Part shown: in pieces, positions 48,534 to 60,742 of the stretch | How positions within the stretch are numbered: position 1 is the first letter of the stretch | How the letters are laid out: every line of letters starts with the position of its first letter | Assembly (NCBI GenBank): GCA_028554755.1 | Contig: JAPTOF010000007.1 | Span: 12,633,001 to 12,697,000, forward strand | Length of the DNA stretch: 64,000 bases | Source: Cordia subcordata | Taxonomy: Eukaryota > Streptophyta > Magnoliopsida > Boraginales > Cordiaceae | Direction: 5' to 3' | The notes under the pieces: model-generated | The model's input: only the letters and a program-made list of their open reading frames with translations | Databases searched by the model: none | Told to the model about the DNA's origin: nothing | Program-made: the position numbers and the translations under genes

Positions 48534-50395
48534 TTATGTGTCTTGATTAGTATGTGCTTATTCTTGCATTTCTATACTTGTATGAGGTGTTTTATACTTT
48601 ATAAATTGCATTAGTTATCATATTTATACATATTAGGCTTCAATTGTTCATAGTTGAGTTTAAAGATTAAACATTACACTAAAGTGCACTTATATTGTGT
48701 TTTAGGTGAGATTTGAGGAATTGTTTAAAACTTGAATGAAGACGTAGATGGCTTGAGCAAAGTTTGAAAAGGCATTTGCGGATGAAAAGTGGAAGAGAAA
48801 CAAGTTTGAAAGCTCCTGGAAGAAGATCAAAGCAATCAAAAGCGGAACAAAGTAAAATGAAGTTGAAAGGAGCAATTCTGGAAGAACCGATTGAGAGGCC
48901 TTCAGAATACCGATTGATCAGCTCTATTGGCTAGCTAACCAGTAAGCAAGGCTATTTTAGGGTGCCTTGAGGCTTGTGGAGGTGGTTAGGCTAAGCCAAT
49001 AGTATGCGAATTTGGCTATAAAAGTTTGGCCATTTTATGCTGATCTAATCATCAATCCATCACACCCACTTCATCCCATCAAAACTCTGGCCTTCCATCA
49101 CTCTCACCTACTTCACATACACTCATCTACACCTAGAATCAAGCTTTCTTTGGGATTCAAACACTTGGAATTAGTAGATTAGAGTAACAATTGTAAAGAA
49201 AGAGCTAAAGATGGAAGGGAAGATTCTTTTTCTCCCTTTCTACTTAGTTTCTTCTATGGTTGAGTAGATACTTAGAGAGTGATTAACATTTGTATTAAGG
49301 GTTAATCTATTACTTGTTATGAGATATTTAATGGATTAATATATATGCTTTGGTTTTAGAGTTTCTAATGACTATTTTTTATATATGTCTATGTGTTTGA
49401 TGATATGTCACAATGAGATAGCATCTATATTTTGATGCTTACTTGTTATTAAATGTTTTCATATCTTTATTTAAACATGTCTATGTGTAATGAATCTATT
49501 GAGTGGGTTATATATTCATTCATGTCTATGTTTGTGTCTATATGCCTTAAAAGCAAAGCATGCTTCAATAGTATACCTGTTTGTTCATATTGCTTAATAT
49601 TGTGTAATCTAAACATGTCTATGTCTTTAATAGTTGGATATGTCTACATGTTCAACAAATGCCATGATTAAGAACATGTATTGATATGTGCTTAAAAGCT
49701 TCATCCATTATTATGATGTATTGAATGATGAAGCGTAATAATGATTGAATTTAGTTGAGTTTCCTTTAGCTTTAAGTCTAGCTAATAGGCTTTTAGCTTA
49801 GTTTAATTGACCTTGGATGAACTAGGTCTTAACTTTAAACCCATCCAATGGTTTAGACACTACGGTAGACTCATTCAATATTACCTAGGAGCCTAATTAG
49901 CTAGCTTGAAAACCCTAAGTCATAAAGACCATGCTATACTCTAAGTAGAGTTCACTTAAGGATAGACCTGCACTGAGGTATAGAGAATAATAAGGTAGTT
50001 GGTTCGAATTCTAGACTAGAGCAACCTTAAATCAAATCCATCAAACAGTCCCCTAACAAGAATGTAGTAGTCCCCCATAATCAAGTGTAGACCACCCTAA
50101 ACCCCATTTCCATTGGTTGCTTTCGTATAGTTAGCTCGTTTACTCACTTTTCCCATTTCATTGTCTTAGTTTAGTTTACCTTTAATGTAGATTTACATTC
50201 TGAGCTTTATTCAATCTAAAGAAAACCTAGAAAGAGTTATATTAGGTTTCTTTTTAGCAGTTTTGTAGGACATATAGCTTAGAGCCATTCCCATTTTTTC
50301 CTCCCTGTGAAATACAACCTCGTACTTGCATGCTAGGCTACAAATGACCCATGCACTTACGAACTAATTTAACACTATGAATTGCGATAGCATCA
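48534..50395 (+). mobile_element. solo LTR F (1862 bp)
   Basis: Flanked by perfect CCATT duplications (48529-48533 and 50396-50400). It starts TTATGTGTCTTG, where the usual TG has become TT, and ends GCGATAGCATCA. It has a TATA box TATAAAAG at 49017-49024, and hairpins at 49942-49958 and 49966-49979. The family member nearest in landmarks is K. Frames inside it are chance. Confidence 0.85.
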
Positions 50396-50400
50396 CCATT

Positions 50401-50620
50401 CCTCATCAAATTTGCTGCTTATAACCCCCAAACATGTGTTGAACTCACTAACCCAATAATAAAAATCAAAAGTAAATATCATAACACAAATGAAAAGTAC
50501 TGTCTATGGTCTACAAAATGAAAGAACATAAAAAGAAAAACAGAAAAACTTGGGATGCCTCCCAAGAAGCGCCTCAGTTATAGTCGTGGCATGACTTTCT
50601 TCATGGCTATGTTGTATCTT
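50401..50620 (-). mobile_element. gypsy element D2: region between LTR and pol
   Basis: Non-coding. It contains the palindromic CTTGGGATGCCTCCCAAG followed by AAGCGCC, a block I associate with plant gypsy elements between pol and the 3' LTR. Orientation is inferred from the pol pseudogene to the right. Confidence 0.45.
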
Positions 50621-50621
50621 G

Positions 50622-50820
50622 ATTGATGTGTATGATTTTTGCACATTTGTATATAATATTTGCATACACTTTTTAGGGTGTTTTGAGCATAATTAAGTAT
50701 ATTTAGGGTTGAATTTATGCAAAATTAGTCATATATGTGCATATAAGTGTCAATTGCATAAATGCTACACTAAGTGCCTTATTTCATGTGTTAGGCACAT
50801 TTTGGAAGAAGGAATTAAGC
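50622..50820 (+). mobile_element. truncated LTR piece fused to integrase
   Basis: TGATGTGTATGATTTTTGC is the start of the C/E/F/H/I/K LTR family. The next words (TGAGCATAATTAAG, AAATGCTACACTAAGTGCC, ATGTGTTAGGCACATTTTGG) follow the first ~190 bases of those LTRs. It then breaks off against the integrase coding region of D2 right after the conserved GPF. Confidence 0.65.
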
Positions 50821-50822
50821 TT

Positions 50823-52390
50823 AAATGGACCCATGAAATCAATACCCCAAACATCAAATAGCTCACATAGAAGAATAACGGATAAGGGCATCATATTTCT
50901 CCTAGAAATGGACTTAGATTTTTGACATCTAACACACATTTTGCCATACTCTTGGGCATCCCTAAAGAGAGTAGGCCAAAAAAATCCACTTTGCAGGGGC
51001 TTCGTGGTCTTCTTTCCACAAAAATGCCTTCCCCGCCCCTCATCGTGACATGAACTCAACACATTCTCGAACTTGTCCTTGGGCACATACCGGCTAATCG
51101 TTTGATCTGCACACGTTGAAAGGATAAGGATCTTCCCAAAAGAAATGTGTCACTTGTGCTAGGAACTTATCTCTCTCTTTTCTCCCAATGGGAGGGAAAA
51201 TGTCCCTTGGCAAGATAATTGACAATGTGAGCAAATCACGATGTGTGATGAGAAATGAAAAACAATTGCTCATATGGAAAAGAATCATAAAAAGGGGACA
51301 GATCACTAGAAGAGTCACTCATAAAAGGGAAAGATGATCCACTACCAAGTTTTGACTACCCTTTTGTCTCGAATTTCAATGTCGAACTCTTGAAGAAGGA
51401 GCAACAACCTAATCAAGTGAGGCTTAGACTCTTTCTTTGCTAGCAAATACCTCAATGCCGCATAATTGTTGTAGATAATCACGTTGGGCCCTAAGATGTA
51501 CAACCTAAATTTGTTAAAAGAGAAGACTACTGCTAGAAGCTCTTTTTCCATAGTGGTATAGTTCTTTTGAGCCTCATCAAAAGTCTTACTAGCATAGTAC
51601 ACTAAATGGGACAACCTATCACGCCTTTGTCCTAAAACAGCACTTATCGCACAATCAGATTGGATGCATCACACATAACCTCAAATAGGAGACTGTAATC
51701 AGGCAGCTAGATGATCGAGAAGGAGGACAATAAGGATTTAAGGCTATTGAAAGCTCCAACACACTCATCATCAATCTCAAAGGGAACATCTTGTCCTAAG
51801 AGCCTAGACAAGGGGCGCGCTTTATGGCTAAAACCCTTAACGAACTTAGAATAGAATCTTGCATGCCCTAGAAAAAATCTAATATCTTTAACACACTGAG
51901 GAACAGGCAACTTCTCAATTAACTCTATCTTAGTTGGCTCAACTTGAATGCCACCAGATGAAACTATGTGACCCAAGATTATCTCTCTTTGCACATTGAA
52001 GTGGGACTTCTCCCAACTCATCACTAAGCTCTTCTCCACAGAATGGTTTAAGACTAATGGGAGGTGACTAAGGCACTCATCAAAGCTATCACCAAAGACT
52101 GAGAAGTCATCCATAAAGATCTCTAGGTGCTTCTCAATCATGTCACTAAAAATGGTCGTCACACACCTTTGAAACGTCGCTAGTATATTACATAAATTGA
52201 TCGACATCCTCTTATAGGAAAAAATACCATAGTGATAGGTAAAGGTGGTCTTCTCCTAGTCTTCGGGAAACACAGGGATCTGATTATATCCCTAATACCA
52301 ATCTTGAACACAATAGTAGCTATGCTAAGCTACTCTATCTAAGATTTGGTTTAAAAAAAGAAATGGGAAATAATCCTTCCTAGGGATAGA
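50823..52390 (-). pseudogene. Ty3-gypsy pol remnant: RT, RNase H, integrase
   Basis: Read from right to left. RT: HSYYC near 52315, GYNQIPVFPED, EKTTFTYHYGIFSYKRM, then FQRCVTTIFSDMIEKHLEIF and the catalytic FMDDFSVFGDSF (about 52110), then FLGHARFYSKFVKGFSHKAR. RNase H: YYASKTFDEAQKNYTTMEKE (51600-51530). Integrase zinc domain: HFFWEDPYPFNVC, then CHDEGRGRHFCGKKT, SGFFWPTLFRDAQEY and CVRCQKS; the core starts VWGIDFMGPF (about 50850) and ends at once at the LTR piece. Stops and frame changes are frequent (for example within GYSGYN-like and PEDQEKTT-like positions). The motifs fit the Athila/Tat branch. Confidence 0.9.
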
Positions 52391-52429
52391 TTAGGAAACT
52401 ATTTAGTGGGCTACTTTGTTTGAGCTCTT

Positions 52430-52882
52430 TTGCCTTCAATCTTAAGGATATGATGATAAACCACTTCTATGTTTAATGGCTCAAGAGGACTCTATACCAT
52501 TGGGCGCACAACCCTTTCCTGCATTGTTAAAGAGGTCAGTTGTGTTTTGACTCATTGGAGACCTTTTCAACAGTGCACTTGCTTCCCCAATCATGGCTGG
52601 GATTAGAATGAGAGGGATGGCCACCCTTTCAATTAACAATGCCCTGAGTGGGCTATCTAACTAGAATGCCTAAAGGGCCTTGACAAGCGACCAGATCAGA
52701 ACGGTCTCTTTGGCCCTGTACTTTTGGTACCCTAGCGGCCTAAACACCCTGATAACGTGCCTAAAGTTGGCACTGCATTTCTTCTTATTAAGGGGTCAGC
52801 TGCCTCCTTTGTCAACTGGCCATTCCTAAAAAGAAAGGTAAGTACAAGAGCAAAGTCCGCACAAAGGTTATGAATTGACCAA
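52430..52882 (-). pseudogene. element J coding remnant, C-terminal part
   Basis: Minus-strand words such as NKKKCSANFRHVIRVFRPLG, YRAKETVLIWSLVKAL and MIGEASALLK follow on from the region beyond solo LTR I (56508 on). They look like the distal part of the same plant transposon-like protein. It is interrupted by stops, and its junction with the RT remnant near 52400 is not clear. Confidence 0.45.
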
Positions 52883-55800
52883 TGATGTTCTCATTTTGTG
52901 TGCTCATGTATTGCATGTATATTGATGTGTTGTGTTTCTTTGTGTTTGAATTATTATTTGTCTATATTTTGGAGGTGTATTGAGCTTAAATAGTTGCATT
53001 AGTGTAGTTCTTGTGCTAGGTATAGGCTTTAGCATATACAACTGTACATAGTTGAGTTTAAAAGGTAAATGCCACATTAATGGCTTGTTTTGGATGTTAT
53101 AGGTGGATAGAGGATTGTTTGAAGATCAACAAAGATGGAGATGGTTTGAACAAGGATTGTAAGCATATTGAAGAGGAAAAGTAGAAGCAAATCAAGTTTG
53201 AAGGCTTCCGGGCAAAGGTCAAGACAATTGAAAGCAAACGAAGCCAAAAGAGGGCAAAGAGGCACTATCGGAGAATTGGCTTCGAAGTACTAGTGCACCG
53301 GTTCTCTATTCCGCCAAAAACAGAGAGCAAACTTTTAGTACCAAAATAGAGGCTCCATTGGTACCGGTGGTCCGGTTAAGTGTTCCGGTAGTCGCAGAAA
53401 TTAGCTATATAAACCCGCTTTTGGCCATTTTAAAAGACAATGAGAGATATTCTTTCACACCCATCTCCCAAACCCTAATTCCTCTTTCATCAACCTCCAA
53501 CACGCACATACTCATATACTTTTCACCTAGTTTTAAGCTTATTTGGAGGGTTTTAAACACTTGGATTGAACTTTACTCATGAATTTTATGCAAGAATTGC
53601 TAGGTGGAAGAGGAGTTTTCTATTCTCCCTTTCATCCTCTATTATGTTATGTTTGAGTAGATTTGTTTAGGGTGATGACACTTGTGTAATGGGTTGATTC
53701 TATACTTCTATATTATGGGATTCAATAGCTTAATGTATATACATATGCTGTGTTTTTCTTATTTTAGTGGCTATTATTCAATACATGTCTAGGTGTTTGA
53801 TTATATGCCTATGAGAGTTGCATATGTATAAATTGAAGTTTTTTGCTACTAAACACCTCTAGTCCATTTTATAATCATGTCTATGTGTTTACGTGTGGAT
53901 CTTATGAAGTGGGTAATGCTTATATTCATGTCTATCTGTATGTTTGCATGCCTAGTAGTAAATATGACCTCAATATTGCATACATATTGGTTCAAAAGTG
54001 CTTTTAATGGTGTAATCCGAGCATAACGATGTTTGATGGTCGAATAGGTCCCTTTATTTATGAACACCTTAGCTTAGAACATGTATGAATGCGTTAATAG
54101 CTCAAATCCCACTATTGTGACCCTAGAATGATGAAACATAATTAAAGGCTAGTCTAAATCGAGTCTTCTTTGGCTTTAAATCCAACCAAAAGGTTTCCAG
54201 GTAGATTTAGTCGACTCTAGTGACACTAGGTCTTGACTTTAAATCTAGCCAATGATTTAGGTACTAGGGTAGGTTTGCTCTAGGTCACCTAGGAGCTATT
54301 TAGTCATTCTTAAGGCCCTAGGTCATAAGGACCACGCCGTAGCTCTACGAGGCACTACCTAGGGACGGACCCGCACCGAGTCCTAAGGAGAAATTTGGAC
54401 ATTAACTAAGCAATCTAGTAAAAGAGCAATTGATGATTCAACCATTCCATGTAATCCTATACTATTGGAGTCTAGGATTAACAAGTAGATGTCACCCTAA
54501 TCCTTTCCATTTGTTAGTTCTCTTTAGATAACTTGTCTCTATATTCTCCATTCCTACAGTGCAGTTTTATTTTCTTTAGTTAGAACTCCCGACCATCCAA
54601 AAGCACCAAAATATAGTTAGTTTGAGTTTCCTTTTTGGCATTCTCTAGGATACATACAAAGAATCCATTCTACAACATAGCCTCCCTGTGGTTCGACACC
54701 TGTTCTCGCACACACTACACTGCATCGAACCATGCGCTTACGGGTCTTTAGTGCTTGTACTCATGAGAAGACTGTCATATATACTTGTTTTGAGGTGTTT
54801 TAAGCTTTATTTAGTGTGTTAGTATAGCATTTAGGTCATACTTATGCGTATTAGAGTTTACATGTTCATAGTTGCAGTTAGAACTTAAATGCTACATTAA
54901 TGCGCATTTATTGCTTATTTGAAGTGAGATTTAGATAGACGATTAGACTTTGATTGGTGGTATTTGGGATGTGGATTAAAGCTAATGGTGTTTGGTACTT
55001 CAACAAGGCTTGAAAGATCCATTTGGAAGTGGTTGGGCAAATGAAAGAGTGACCGAGGCAAAACTGAGTGCAACGGGAGCCAAATTCAAAGCCTGCAACC
55101 AAAAAAAGGACATGGACAAATTTTAGACATGTTTTAAGGTGCAAAAAATGGCTTGGGAGATCCCTGCCTACGATATGAAGCCATAAAAAAAATGGTGCGT
55201 GAATTGGAGCCAAAATGAGTGAGATATGAGCATTTTACTATCAAGACCAGTTGAGCTTCCGTCAAGGCGGCCAGATTAGAATCTGGACCAATTTTAGCCC
55301 AAAAGTCGGTCGACCGGCTGGGCCTTTGGCTGGTGCCGTTTATAGCTGTATTTAAGCCACTTTTCAGCCATTTTTTAGAGAGAACACTAACCTTTTCATA
55401 CACCCATTTGCCCAAACCCAAAATCCACTTAAAACCTATCTCACACACTCAATCCCACATCAATTCCATCCATAAACAAGCTTCAATTTGAAGATCAAAC
55501 AAGGATTTGGAGGCTCTAAAATTTGTAAAGAGCAAAGAGCAAGCAAGGATAATGAGGGAGTTTTATATTCTTCTCTTTATTCTTGTCTATACTATGTTAG
55601 ATTAACTCTAGATTAGGGATGATTTCTATTTTTGTAATGGGTTAAGGATTTTAACACTTGTTTTGAGATATTGATGGTTGTATATACATGCTTTGTTCTT
55701 ATATTCTTATGGCTTGAAATTGAACATATCAAGGTGTTTGATGAAATGCCTCTATTAGTTTGCATGTGTAATTTGTGCTTAGATGCTAATAATAGTGGCC

Positions 55801-56507
55801 TCACCTTAGCCTTAATCCATGCTAATGGCATGAGCCCTACTTGTAACTACACTTGTGTTGATTAATTGTGTTCTTAATGCCTTTAATATAGTAGGTAATC
55901 ACCTCTAGCATGAAACATGGCTAAAAGGGTATCACTCTTACTTGCTTGACCTAGGGGACTTAATCTCTAGTTTGAAACATAAATAAAAGGTTAGACTCCT
56001 ATGAGGACATTAATCAACACCCAAGGGACTTAGAACTAGACCCAAAAGCAATAGCTAGCTAAGACAAACCTATATTTCTAATTCGGCCCGATTACGGATA
56101 GGATTGCACCAATAGTTAAAGATGGTAAGTCTAGTAATCCAAGCCCGCAAGTAGAGTAATCAAACCATCAGTAAAGTCAAAACAAAGTTAAGAACCCAAA
56201 TTCATTCCAAATGAGCAATCACCCCTAAGTTCTCCCAAACCCTTGTAGATCCTCACTTCCATAGCTTCTTTATACCATAATTCCTGTTAGCTAGATTTAT
56301 TTTCCTTCGTTTAGGTTTAAATTAGAGGTCTAATCAATCCAAAAACCCTAAAAAGAGTAGGTAGGACCACGCTTAGCTAGCGTACGACACATTTTACTTA
56401 GAGCCATACACTGAGACAATCTCCTCGTGGACACGACCCCGCACTTGCACACATTATACTATCACCACCCGTGCATTTGTGGGTAACACTCTTAAGGTTT
56501 ACAATCA
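52883..56507 (+). mobile_element. solo LTR I, interrupted by solo LTR H
   Basis: It starts TGATGTTCTCATTTTGTG (52883-52922), is broken by H, resumes at 54783 and ends TTTACAATCA at 56507. It closely follows the LTR of C read on the minus strand: the join GCATG-TATAT-ACTTGTTTTG equals GCATG-TATAT-TCTTATTTTA there. Flanks are ACCAA (52878-52882) and AGCAA (56508-56512), a 5-base duplication with one mismatch. It has GGTCGACC at 55308-55315 and a small GCACC-loop hairpin at 56103-56113. Confidence 0.8.
52923..54777 (+). mobile_element. solo LTR H (1855 bp) inside LTR I
   Basis: From TGATGTGTTGTGTTTC to AGAAGACTGTCA, flanked by TATAT (52918-52922 and 54778-54782). It is close in sequence to solo LTR E: both share the GGACCACGCCGTAGCTCTA block (54329 on) and the CCTCCCTGTGGTTCGACACC block. 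It has a TATA box TATATAAA at 53406-53413, just after several CCGGT words (53295-53390), and a GCACC hairpin at 54367-54383. Confidence 0.87.
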
Positions 56508-57772
56508 AGCAAGAAAGTAAAACATGAGGGAACAAGTTCCCTACCACATACGATCGGCCATGGCAAAAATTTTAGATTTAATTGGAAGGCCTTAACCATA
56601 TCAAAGGCATGGTAAGTGGGGAATAAGCCTTTTCCTATATATCTAAGGGCATTATATCTGTCCTCCTTTCTCAAGGTGAGTTTCAGAGCCTCGTTCAGTC
56701 TTTTCTCGATTCCCATCTTTAGATTCAACTAGGACTAGTCCAAGTTAACCTCTCAAGGGCTAAGGTAGCTCACAAACATATACCAATAATGCCAGCCTTT
56801 ATGAGAAGTAGGGTCCCTTTTAGAATTCACCTGTGGCTTTGAGCAGCAATGTAGTACCAACCCTTTTCTTGATTCTATCAAAAGGTGAAAAATAAAACAA
56901 AAGAGGTTGACTAAAGGCTTTATACTATTTGCCTTCAAGTAAGAGTAGAATCAGACAAGGACCGCCCAGCGGTTTAGGCATAACTTGTTGGGGCAAATTT
57001 CGTAGTGACTCAAATAGTTTCTAATAAACCTACGAAAGGGCAGGCACAAGCCCACAGTAAAGAAATCTTCATAAAAGGCTATCTCACTCTCCTCTTCTAG
57101 GCAAGTGTACTCACGAGGATCGGGGAGCTTAATCGCATAACCATTGGGAATACCCTGAGAGAGGGCTATGTTTTCTAGAATCCTTGGGTCTTGAACTGGT
57201 TCTTTAACTAAGGCACTAAAGGGAGCTCTGGCCACCACTACTAGGGCCTCCTTTATCGGGATGTCTTCCACGTCTACAAGAGGGGCATTTTCTCCATCTT
57301 CGACGATACCCTCGTTAACAGGACACTCAGTGTCATCATTAGTGTCCTCTCAATTAGAGGCCATAACGTCACTCTGACGTAGAGAGATATTTCCCTTCAG
57401 GAAGGAATGATCAACAGGCTCATTATTTTGGGCTACTTTACCTATCTCGGTAACCCTATTCTCAGGGGGAATGAACTACTAGATTTTCGACTACATCCCC
57501 AGGCATGGTGGTTTGATTAGAAGCCATAGGAAAATTGGGAATAGTTGGAAGAAACCCCTCACCAGGAAAATCTAATACAAAATCCTCACCAAAACTAAAG
57601 TCTAGAGCCGCCTCAAGATTGGGCTGATAGGAGCAGATGTCTCAAAGTTCCCTAAATTATTGAAGATACCTGAAAATCCAAGAGAATCCCTACCCTTGTG
57701 GTCGTCAGGAAGGGACGCGGGTAGCAAAAGGTCCTCTTCATTGTTCTTAGTTGGGCTAAGGGTATTGGACAT
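56508..57772 (-). pseudogene. element J coding remnant, N-terminal part
   Basis: Reading leftwards from a likely ATG at 57772 (MSNTLSPTKNNEEDLL), with stops. At 57271-56951 comes DIPIKEALVVVARAPFSALV, LPDPREYTCLEEESEIAFYE and FFTVGLCLPFRRFIRNYLS, then KLCLNRWAVLV; next SKPQVNSKRDPTSHKGWHYW at about 56830. This order (acidic leader, 'FF-GLRLPF', 'W-VL', 'KGW') fits the family catalogued as 'putative gypsy type transposon' (PF04195). The frame is split by stops at several points and by LTR I at 56508. It is a relic. Confidence 0.65.
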
Positions 57773-60742
57773 CAAGCATACGATGGAAATGGAGAAATGG
57801 GCAAGAAGAAGTAGGTACGTAAGAAAGAACATAATAATAGAAACAAATAGAGATAAGAAGAGAAAATGAAAAGGTACAGAGCAAAGTGTACCTGTGGAAA
57901 GAGAAATGGGTAAGCTCTGGCAAGAAAGACAAAGGAGACTCCCAGAGAAAAGAAAAGGACGCCAGAGCGACAACACTAGAAGCTCTTTTGGAGGCGGCAC
58001 GAGGCTGTTAATGGCAAGAAGAAATGAAGAAAAACTTAAGATCAAAGAGAGAGCTAGTAAAGCTGATATGAAGTGGAAGATAGAAAAATGAATTCAAAAA
58101 TGAGGGAAAAAGTATTTATACCTCGAATTAATTGGTTTGAAACTCAAAAAAGGGTGTTAGAGGCACTGGTTAAGTAAACAGATGCGATTAAGAAGGTACC
58201 TCTATTGCGTGTTTCCAAGAAACTCCATAATTGCAGATAGGCCCGTCATTTCGTTCAAGACGCACACGCAGGTGAACATGGTAACCTGCTCTCATTTCCC
58301 AAGAACCCAAAAAAGTGCATAAGTATAGCAGACTGCTAATTGGGAACATTTGACAACATCCCGATATGGCATGTCCCCCATATGAGGGTTGATGATATGG
58401 GATTAGCTCATACTGCCATCATAATTAGGAGCCTCCCTGATAAGACTCCCCCAAACTAGGTTCAGCCGACCACCTTAAACGTATTTCCCGATATAAACCC
58501 AGCAAATTCAATGAATATCTATACAACAAACAAGGTGACACATGCCTTCTTCCCTAAACTATAAATAAGGTCCCTTGGTTCCAAATTAGGTGACTTAACC
58601 TTGCCTACCTTTTTCCATCCTAAAACTTATTCTATAAAGAAAATACTGACTTAGGAATCTGAGGTTCTTCAGCCGTACCATACTGATGACTAGCTTTTGT
58701 TATTTTATAGGATACACTCACCAGAGCGAAGACCAAAAGATCATATCTAATTCTTTGTAGGATCACCATCAAAATACTTAAACCATCCATTCTAGTAGCA
58801 ATGTCTAATCATGCAGGATGCAAATGCATGCTTAAAAAAGTTCTAAAATCGATGAAACATTTGTTCGAAAAAGCATTAAAAGATAAAGATTGTTTAAAAT
58901 AAGAATGGAGAATTAGGATTTTGTGGAAGTAGGAAATGCTTCAAGCTTCATCAAAATGAGCTGGGGCTGATGTACACCACAACTACCATACCATCTTTGA
59001 GCAATGGGTTACCATAGGTAGGATCATCGTCTCTCTAAACTTGTATGTATGCCCTTTAAATCATGATTTGTCTAAGTCTTTCAGAATCCACTTCTACACT
59101 TCATCTTTTCTTTAGCTTGATTTTTCTTAGCCACCTATTCTTTTTTATGTCTTGTCAGCAACTAGCTTCTTGTTTGACTCATTTGTTTGTTCTTTCTCCC
59201 ACTCTTTCTCTTGCACTTGCTTCCACTTGAAGATGCTCCTCTAGCCATGAAATCTCAAAATTGGATCAGTTGAAAGGGTGTTTTGAAGTGGGTAAGAGGA
59301 TTTTTCCAAAAAAATTTGAGTTTAATCAATGAAAATTGAGCTTTAAGAAATGGGTTCGAGAGAAGATAGTGTTTAGAGGGAAGAGAATAGGGTTAAAAGT
59401 GAAATTGATTTGAAAAAGTAACCCTATTTACCTTTATATACGTCCAAATTCTGTACTCAACACCATGCATAACCTTGCCTAGACAGAAATTACCTCACCC
59501 AAGAATGACATCCTTTTCAAGGTCCAGTTTAGCTCATCTGATCACCCACATAGGTAAGGGCTCACCTAACAAAGAAAAAAACCCTTTTTTTCAAATCTTT
59601 TCATTAAATTATGAGCTGTCACTGATTTATATATTTTACATTTTTGAAAATTGAATCGAAGTTGACCAGTAGAGCCTAAAATCTTTTTTATGGTGACTAA
59701 TTCCAATTGAGTCTAGGTTCGTCTCAGGAATATTGTTATTTTTAGTGGTATGATATGCAAGGTATAGAGCTTATTTAAAATATTAGAGCATCTTAATTTG
59801 TGGGAGGGAGGGGGCGAAAGGGTCTAATAAAGCGTTTTCTAAGGCTAGGCCCTCTCTTTCATCTAGAATACTTATAGTATATAAATAGGCTATTAAGGGT
59901 TGGATAGCCCCATTAATAGCAACCATATAGAAGTTGGAGAGTAGTGGTGGAGCTAGAAATATTTTTCACTAGGGATATTGAATCAATAAACTAATTTTGA
60001 AAAAGTGAATGTACAAAAATGTTTTAACGTCAATGAAGTGTTGAAGGCCAAAGAGTGATGTATAACTATATAAATATTTATTAATGGAAATTTATTTTTT
60101 TTCTTCATTAACACTTTAATTCATTCTGAACATTAATTACTATGGTTGATGAAGGACTCGAACTTATTTTTATATGTATATTTATTACTTTAAATATAAA
60201 TGAGGTTTTTTTTGTAATAATATGTTATTTTTAATTAAAAGGAAGCAATAAAAATATTTATACGGGATCAATTAAAAAAAGTTCTATAGTATATACTATT
60301 TTTTAAAGAAAGTTTCTATTATGTATATTATTTTTTTAAAAAAAATGAGAGGGATCAATTGACCCCTATATGTGCACATGCATATGTAAATATGGAGAGG
60401 GAGAGGTACTATATAGGGGTGTTCACTCGTTGGAGATCTCCAATATTTTCTCCAAACTTTTTGAGTTTGGAGAAATTGGATACGAAGAATGGTTAATTGG
60501 AGGAAAAAAGATTAGGTATGGGAATTTTTTGGGGAAAAAAGTTGGATATCGGAGAAAATCCACAATTAAGTAGATCAACTTTTTAAAAGACCAAATACAC
60601 ACTTCACACACAATCCACACACTACACACATTTCACACACTACATATATTACACGCACTACACATTAGACGAATTAAACACACACCATATATTACACACA
60701 CTACACATTGCACGAATTAAACACACTACATGCATTACACAC
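57773..60742. other. decayed repeat DNA with no clear gene
   Basis: Likely the leader of element J and older debris. A minus-strand frame starting MARGASSSGSKCKRK at about 59240 soon breaks. A + strand TATAAATAAGG sits at 58561. The block 59450-59580 has CCTAGACAG/CACCTAAC words like those in LTR D. A 14-base palindrome (60430-60443), a 9-bp hairpin (60450-60472) and CACACTACA-type simple repeats (60597-60742) lie at the right end. Confidence 0.4.
60597..60742. repeat. CACACTACA-type simple repeat
   Basis: Imperfect tandem words of CACACACTACACA/ATTACACAC, interrupted by GAATTAAACA. It directly abuts the LTR of K at 60743. Confidence 0.8.

Noticed and set aside
57602..58045. 147-codon minus-strand ORF with hydrophobic start
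   Set aside because: Only its last 57 codons, from the ATG at 57772, fit the element J protein; the upstream hydrophobic part is leader read-through.
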